DNA of 64,000 nt, from the NCBI RefSeq assembly GCF_003597395.2, contig NC_133773.1, positions 123,441,625-123,505,624 on the forward strand, written 5' to 3'. A model generated the notes under the pieces. The model was not told the DNA's origin and made no database searches. It worked only from the letters and a program-made list of their open reading frames with translations. This stretch comes from Chelonoidis abingdonii. Its lineage: Eukaryota > Chordata > Testudines > Testudinidae. The translations under genes and the position numbers were made by a program. This document shows positions 58,389 to 64,000 of the stretch, piece by piece (position 1 is the stretch's first letter; every line of letters starts with the position of its first letter).

Positions 58389-58485
58389 ACATGCAGATGT
58401 GTTGCACTGTTCTTGCCATTATGTCAACAGTCCTTAAGATTGGGTCATATCTGATTTCAAACTCATTGTATCTCTTGGCATCTTC
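58389..58485 (-). other. weak terminal-exon-like frame
   Basis: On the minus strand, 'tttcatacag' (a possible acceptor) is followed by an open frame containing 'DAKRYNEFEIRYDPILRTVD' and ending in TAG 10 codons later. The residue mix looks protein-like, but the frame is only about 32 codons, the acceptor is weak, and I recognise no family. It lies downstream, on the same strand, of the edge exon-like copy at 63957-64000. Confidence 0.15.
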
Positions 58486-58885
58486 TGTATGAAATCTCCT
58501 TCATTTGAAATATGTGCTCCTTCCTCTCAGTGTCTGAAATATGTTATCAGTCGTTGCCCTACTGGGCCACTCTTACATGTTTGATCTACATCCTCGACCT
58601 CAGCTTGCCGACAACGGGTTTATTAACACAAAATTCTGCCCACCATGATGGTCTCTCCAGCACCTTGCTGCCTTGAAGGACTATTGTCCACAGATTTTTA
58701 TACAGCTACAAAAGAAGAAACATGTAGATTACCGTAAGCAGAAAATCATTTAAATTTTACAAAAGTTTAAACAATTCAAATAAAACCAACTAAAATGGAA
58801 TTGCAACTGTATTTCTAGGAATACAGAACAAGCACAAGGAATAAGCACAAAATAAAGTGCATAATTACATGAAAGCAAGAACAAA
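58486..58885. other. no gene seen
   Basis: Unassigned DNA. Confidence 0.35.
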
Positions 58886-58889
58886 ACAA

Positions 58890-58985
58890 ATCTGGGATCA
58901 GATCTTCAGCTGAGGTAAACTGGACTAGCCGTGTTGACTTAGCTGAGTGAGGCTGATTTGTGCCACCTAAGGATCTGGCCTTTCA
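58890..58985. repeat. short palindromic repeat
   Basis: 'atcagatcttcagctgaggt' and 'ccacctaaggatctggcc' are the diverged inverted ends, and the centre contains 'gactagccgtgttgact'. Confidence 0.5.
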
Positions 58986-59505
58986 ACTTTTTAACTGCTA
59001 TAAAACAATCATGAAGCAAAAGAAAAACAGTGAAAACTCTAAGGTTCTTGATTTCTACTTAATTTTCTCAGTGATTTTTTTTATTCCATCTTTATTTCAG
59101 TTATCTCAACAAGCACAGTTCATACAGGAAAAATGAAATGAAGCCGTGTTTCACTCTGTCCATGCCTCTGGAAGTTAAAGCTGAAAATACTCTGTTTTTA
59201 CCCTTCTCTCTGTATGTTTTTGGCAAGTTACAGAATTTTTCTCCCAGATGTGAACACTTCTGTTTGAGCATCAGAAATTCCTCTCCCATCAGCACATTGT
59301 TAATTCATCAGTCTTTCCCAAATTGTTATTTTATACAGCCCAGCTAAAAGCATTAAATGGGAAATAAATTCTGCAAAAGGCCACTTTAATAGTGTAGATC
59401 TGTTGAGCACTAGTCAGATTATGCCTTTTACTATTTGGAAATATTTGACAGTTTCACAATTAATTTAAACTTTTTAATACCATCCTAGAAAAATGGGAGG
59501 AGGTG
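58986..59505. other. no gene seen
   Basis: Opposed frames at 59101-59347 lie on both strands, and neither has support. Confidence 0.35.
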
Positions 59506-59509
59506 ACGG

Positions 59510-59582
59510 AGATCAGATTCTCACCTGGTGTCAATCACAATAGCTTCAATGATGCTACACAAATTTACACCAGTTGAGGCTT
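59510..59582. repeat. short palindromic repeat
   Basis: 'gattctcacctggtgtcaat' and 'aaatttacaccagttgaggc' are inverted ends around 'tagcttcaatgatgcta'. It belongs to the same family as 58890-58985. Confidence 0.6.
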
Positions 59583-60344
59583 TGGTGCTACATGTTTTAA
59601 ATAAAAATTGCAAAGAATCTCCAAAATAGTAAATACATTTGAACTTTGATTTTCTGGACCATGGTTAACTGAGACACTTGGGTCCATACAAAAGTTGGTT
59701 TGACCTCAGCATGCAAAATGGTAGATTTAGTACTGAAAAGCTCATGAAAACTTTATACACTTAGGCTGAGATTTTCAAAGCTGCCTTGGATGGGAACTAG
59801 GCATCCAAGTCTTCCAGGTAGCTTAACTCTTGAATCATTCAGTCCTAAAGCTGCACAGTAAGTTCTAAAGCCTCTTTCCTGCACAGTTTAAGAACTGCAC
59901 ATTCCTGACCCCACCAACTCTACCTTAATAAAACCTTGATTATCCAAATGAAATTCATTCCCCTGTTACATTCAGATGATCTGGCCTGTACAGTACTGCA
60001 GTCTGTACTTTGTTTTTCCATTGCCTTTCTATTCTTCATTCTCTTTATTTTTACCTCCTGAAATACAAGCTGTCTGTAATTTATTAACCAGTGAGATCCA
60101 CTATCTTCCATCAATTTCTTCTGCTTCTTATTGGATAGTTTAACATTCACATTTACAGTCATTTGCACAGTTTTCTTTCTAATTTTCTGCTTTCAGTTAT
60201 TTTGCCTTTGGATTCTGACTCATAACTGTGGCCCTAATTTTACTTAAGAACCATAATTTCCCTTTCCCGCTATGTAGGTGGTTCATGTTTTAGTCATTTT
60301 TTTAAATTATTCCCTCTAAACCACTTTCTCAAAAACATTAAATG
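59583..60344. other. no gene seen
   Basis: Unassigned DNA with a hairpin-type scrap at about 59762-59825. Confidence 0.35.
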
Positions 60345-60790
60345 GAAACTTAGCAGGCAATTGGTAGCCTAAGACTCATTGACAGTCCATGGGATTTAGG
60401 CTCCTAACTGCATAAGGGACAGATTTTTAAAGGTATTTAGGTACCTAGAGATGCAGGTAGGCACTTAGTGGAATTTTCACAAAGGGATTTCACTCCTATA
60501 GGAGTTAGGCACTGAGGTGCTTTTGATTATTCCATTTTCAATGTGGGACTTTGGCTCCTAAGTCTCAGAGACACTTTTGAAAATTTTATCCCTAAGCTTT
60601 AATAAAGGCAAGAATCTGTATAACTCCACCAAGTACCCTAACCTTATGGGCCACCGAAACAAGTGGCTTTACTTTAAGGACATTTATGAAAATCTAATCA
60701 CCAATTTAGGTGCCCAAATAGGAATTTGAGTACCTAAAAGCAGACATGCAAGTGTGAAATTTTGACTATGCAATTGCTGACACTTAGCTA
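60345..60790. repeat. imperfect palindromic repeats
   Basis: Two neighbouring blocks carry 'ttaggctcctaactgcataa', 'ctcctataggagttaggcac' and 'tttggctcctaagtctcaga', typical of a long hairpin repeat in which 'ttaggctcctaa' and 'ttaggagcctaa' alternate. Exact borders are unclear. Confidence 0.5.
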
Positions 60791-61970
60791 CAGGATGAGT
60801 TTAGCCCTTTCCCCCCATGAATAACGCTCCTATTGATGGGGAGTCCCATCCTTGGGAGGCCATACTCCAAAACTACCAGGTCTAGAAGAGTCTAACAAAG
60901 TCACAGGTAGACTGTTCAGTGCCATGAAAATGACCACCTCCCCCTAATTCTATGTATCTGACTCTTTGGTAATGACTCCCCTGCAATCGAATAAGTGAAT
61001 TAGAAGTTACTGCTTTTATTTTGGGTAGTTTGATTAGGAACAGGGTGGCTCTTTCATTTAGACTAGTTAATTTTTATGTTGTTGATAGTTCAAGCAGTAA
61101 ACAAGGTCGTGGAACAAAAACTGTCTTCAGCACTTTGATGATGTGTCTAGAACAACATTTTAATCGGTGTCTGCACAAGATAAAGCTGAAAATGCTACTT
61201 AGGGTTCCTGGAATGCAGACATCCATGGGACTAACAGGGCAGATGAGTCATCTTTAGTCTCTCTCGTAGAAGGAATGAAATACTTTTTAAACGAGCTTTG
61301 TACCACATGACACAGGGCCAGATTTTGCCTGGCCCTCACCCAAGTACACAATATGGGTGACAAAGGGAATGATGTCAATATAGTACAGCATGTTTTGGAT
61401 CAGACCCAATATTTAAAGAACATTCTTATACCCTAGCATGGCCTGCACACAGGCCAGGCAGAATTGTCATGTGTCTGCTTATGAGAGCAGAGATTGTTCC
61501 ATTTGTGTTCCCAGGAAGGGGAACCAATAGTGCACTGGGGAAAGCAGCGCCTCATGAAGGGGTGGGTATTGTAGTAAGTGCTTTCTGCTAAGGGGGCATT
61601 CTGAATACTTTTCACTGTTCCTTGAGGGAAAGTGCAGCTCTGCACCACCCTGTTCTGTGAGCTGTACCTATCCAGTGTATTCACTGTAGCTCTCAGAAAA
61701 CAGTGCATATTGTTTTGTTCAGCCGCAGATGTAAGAGGCTAGTAAGATCCACTAAGAGAAGTTTTTAGAACAGAAATTTTACGAGAATCATCCAGCTGTA
61801 CAGAACGACACTTTCCAATGCCTTTTACTCTTAACTGGATGGAGGAAGAAACTGACACGCACAAAGGGATATCTGCAAATGAGCAGCACTTCTAGGACCC
61901 ACGGCACAATGTATTGCTTAGATGGTGCTAGAACTGACTGAATGACACTACGATGAAGGCAGACACTGAA
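60791..61970. other. no gene seen
   Basis: Unassigned DNA. Frames of up to 91 codons have no motif. Confidence 0.4.
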
Positions 61971-61974
61971 ACAC

Positions 61975-62150
61975 TCTGGCCGAGATTTTCAAAAGTGATT
62001 TTGAGTGCCCAACATGAGACCCTTTGAAGAGGCCTGATTTCAGAAAGCGATGAGAATCTATCCTCTTCAAAATCAGGGCCTCTGAAAGGTGCCCCAAGTT
62101 GGGGATCCAAAACCACTTTTGAAAATCTTCACCCGTTTTTTTTTTTTTTA
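61975..62150. repeat. imperfect palindromic repeat
   Basis: 'ccgagattttcaaaagtgat' at the left and 'aaccacttttgaaaatcttc' at the right are inverted copies, with inverted internal blocks ('aatcagggcctctgaaaggt'). A T-rich run follows. Confidence 0.75.
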
Positions 62151-62159
62151 AACCAAACT

Positions 62160-62258
62160 GGTTTGAGGCTCAGTTAATTAGTGTTTGTAAAATACTTTGA
62201 GATCCTCCCAATAATGGTGTAAAGCACAGTGGTGGTGGTGTTATTATTTCTGGTCTGT
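62160..62258 (+). repeat. MIR/L2 3' tail
   Basis: 'gtttgtaaaatactttgaga' then 'aatggtgtaaagcacagtgg' and a TTATTATT end. Confidence 0.6.
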
Positions 62259-62580
62259 AAGTGTATCTGTTACTTTGCAAGCTATGGGCCGTCTCAATCC
62301 ATCACAAGACACTTCCAGATATCATGTTATATACTCTCATTGAATAAATGTGATTCTCTCATGACACGCTTTCTGTTAATATCATTCTTGCGGGGTATTG
62401 AAAACTGTCGAAATTACAAGCTGTCGCCTTCAAATCCTAAGGGGTTTCTTGGTCCTGTTTACAGGCTAGGGAGCTCTGAGCATGGAGTCTGGATCCTCTG
62501 CTGTCAGTCAGCCAAGAGCCAGCCTAGAGAAAGGTGGGGTGAGTTGTGCATTTCTGCCATCTATACCACACACCAATTTC
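62259..62580. other. no gene seen
   Basis: Unassigned DNA. Confidence 0.35.
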
Positions 62581-62584
62581 AGCA

Positions 62585-62945
62585 TCATGTAGTGTACGTG
62601 TAGCTATACGCAGCAGTTTAAAGCAGGCTGCAGCCACACTTCAGTGTATAGCTACATGTGTTAGTGAAAGGCTCTGGCAGGGAGGTAGCAGCAGGGAAAG
62701 GATGAGCGTTTTCCCTGCTACATCCCCCACTGCCAGAGACATTCCCTGCTGGCGTCTTTCCCTGTGGCAGGGAAGGGCTCCAGTGTCAGGGAGTTGCTGG
62801 GCTTTTTCCTGCTGCTGAAGTCTTTGCCTACAGAGGGAAAAGGCTCCAGCAGTGGGATGCAACAAGACTCCATTCTGACAGAGGCATGGCATGAGTGAGC
62901 AGACAGCATGTAGTGTATGTACTCTGGATACATCCCTACACCTGT
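62585..62945. repeat. probable non-autonomous element, foldback start
   Basis: At the left 'gtgtacgtgtagctatacgc' and 'cagtgtatagctacatgtgt' are inverted. The unit 'catgtagtgtaygt' occurs at both ends (about 62586 and 62909) in direct orientation. The middle is rich in 'ccctgctg' blocks. I recognise the general sequence from turtle repeats but cannot classify it. Confidence 0.45.
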
Positions 62946-63215
62946 CCGCCATGCTTTTACTTGCTTACCTCATGTCTCACGGTCTACACTGCTATTTCTG
63001 TCTGTGCTAGGAAGGCTATGCATGTACGTACTATATGCTGCTGAAAGTATCTCCCTTAGGGAGCAGCATGCATTGTGTCTCTGGTTTTGGTTCTTGTGTG
63101 TTAAGGTTCTGGGTTTTAAGAAATAAAGTAGTGCTAGATCTTTCTGGAAGGTTGCAACGTAATTTCTCTGTTTTTTAGGCCATGACCATAACAATTCTTA
63201 GTTGGAACAAGTTTT
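62946..63215. other. no gene seen
   Basis: Unassigned DNA. Confidence 0.35.
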
Positions 63216-63219
63216 AATT

Positions 63220-63775
63220 TCAGTTTGCTCTCATATTAGACATTTTCATTAAAAATCGTGAAAAAAAATTCACAGATGACACTAAAATGAGGGTGTTATG
63301 AGCACCAGTGAGGTCAGAGGAATCACTCCTAGAAAGGTTAGAAATATGGGCAAGGAATAAAAACACAAGATTCAGACTGGTAAAGTGAAAACTATTACAT
63401 CTGATGAGACAATAATTTGACATAGCAACAGAACTAAACAGAAACAACAACCTAGGATGAAAATCTAGCTCCATTACAATCAATGAGAGTTTTGCTATTG
63501 ACTTCAAAGGGGCCAGAATTTTACCCACAGGGTGATGACAGATGGCAAATTAGACTATGCTGGACAAAATGACAGAGAAGTAAAAAAGACCAGTCCACTT
63601 TGGGGGTCTATGTGCATAGGTACAGCATCATGGAACAAGAAGATAGTAACAGAGAACCAGACTCAATGAGTTTGGGAATCAGAAGAGTTGGAAAAGTTAG
63701 AAGGATTTTGGAAGCCCTCCAAATATTAAAATATCTAGAAAAGAGATCTTATGGGATGAACAGTAGCTTCTTCAA
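63220..63775 (+). pseudogene. decayed CR1-like RT fragment
   Basis: The forward sequence reads 'KFTDDTKMRV' (similar to motif C of CR1 RTs, FADDTK, with A to T), then 'LLERLEIWARNKNTRF', similar to the region that follows. Stops and a palindromic insertion at 63455-63530 break it. Homology beyond 63550 is faint, and the 95-codon frame at 63600 is not supported as a gene. Confidence 0.4.
63455..63530. repeat. short palindromic repeat
   Basis: 'gaaaatctagctccattaca' with 'atcaatgagagttttgc' and 'tattgacttcaaaggggcca' with 'gaattttaccc' are inverted halves. It has the same family design as 29112-29205. Confidence 0.7.
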
Positions 63776-63779
63776 TCTA

Positions 63780-63897
63780 GGGTATGCACAGATTTCTACC
63801 AAAGCAACTGTGACTTCCCCATATACTGGAGCATATCCTCATCTAGTGCAAACTGTCATAGCTCCACTGAAGTCAAAGAAGCTATGATAATTTGTCC
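63780..63897. repeat. short palindromic repeat, diverged
   Basis: 'gtgcaaactgtcatagctcc' with 'actgaagtcaaagaagctat' indicates the hairpin family with the 'ttgaagtcaa' centre. Its edges are uncertain. Confidence 0.4.
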
Positions 63898-63956
63898 AGT
63901 TACAAAAATGCCATTTTAATTATTAGCTTTGCAAACACAGGAAGGTTTCTCTTTAC

Positions 63957-64000
63957 CTCTCCATCAGCTCTGCCAATGGGTGAGTTCAGAATGAAGTCAG
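63957..64000 (-). CDS. partial exon-like segment at the window edge
   Basis: On the minus strand the last 14 codons before the putative donor read DFILNSPIGRADGE, followed by GAG|GTAAAGAG, a good 5' splice site (exon ending in phase 0). The segment continues beyond the window. It is homologous to 23907-23947 and flank, where the donor is mutated. If real, this is the only host coding exon in the window, on the minus strand. I do not recognise the protein, and 14 codons cannot prove coding status. Confidence 0.35.

Noticed and set aside
59101..59347. Opposed 64- and 69-codon frames as an exon
   Set aside because: Both strands are open, with no splice sites in frame and no family resemblance.
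63600..63887. 95-codon plus-strand frame
   Set aside because: It overlaps the end of a decayed CR1-like fragment and a palindromic repeat, with no motif and no support.
1..64000. CRISPR array, operon, bacterial promoter or terminator
   Set aside because: No regularly spaced identical short repeats and no dense gene order. The repeat families are those of a vertebrate genome.

Overview
The window is vertebrate nuclear DNA, and its repeat content fits a turtle (Testudines) far better than a mammal or bird. It has several CR1 LINEs, including the sauropsid-type 3' UTR. It also has MIR/CORE-type SINEs, foldback tRNA-derived SINEs, a Penelope-like retroelement, and many hAT and PIF/Harbinger-type DNA transposons and MITEs. 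Species cannot be fixed from sequence alone. No intact host protein-coding gene, rRNA or functional tRNA gene, CRISPR array or operon is present. The long open frames are chance frames or remains of transposon proteins. The window is best read as intronic or intergenic DNA.

Layout. 0-8 kb: mostly unrecognised DNA with one CR1 3' end (972-1442) and MIR/L2 remnants. 8.2-11.8 kb: a three-level nest, in which a minus-strand CR1 holds a 2.1-kb hAT transposon with a dead transposase, which holds a solo LTR; each insertion is marked by a target-site duplication (TSD). 12.9-18.5 kb: a 297-bp MITE, a small hAT MITE and a cluster of foldback tRNA-SINEs. 19.8-22 kb: a Penelope-derived palindrome split by a 2-kb TIR element. 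23.9 kb: an exon-like segment that is repeated at the extreme right edge (63957-64000). 24.5-27.5 kb: a complete but dead PIF/Harbinger element with a transposase relic, a Myb/SANT-like relic and three nested hAT-type MITEs. 28-36 kb: MIR/L2 pieces, a 1.9-kb CR1 with broken reverse transcriptase, a second CR1 3' end and another Penelope palindrome. 36.4-41.5 kb: GC-rich repeats, including a hAT-type element nested inside another and a C-rich minisatellite. 43.6-46.4 kb: an L2 fragment, a Penelope-like element with RT and GIY-YIG relics, and a CR1 3' end. 51-56.4 kb: a run of MITEs, several with visible TSDs. 57-64 kb: old AT-rich sequence with many short imperfect palindromes, a decayed CR1-like RT fragment and the edge exon-like copy.

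Nothing here works together as a pathway. What can be inferred is history: autonomous CR1, Penelope, hAT and Harbinger elements (all broken here) and the many short non-autonomous elements they may have mobilised. The nesting gives a relative order of events. The observations most worth following are the Harbinger fossil and the MITEs sharing its end type, the duplicated exon-like segment with a lost splice donor, the Penelope palindromes and the foldback SINE cluster.
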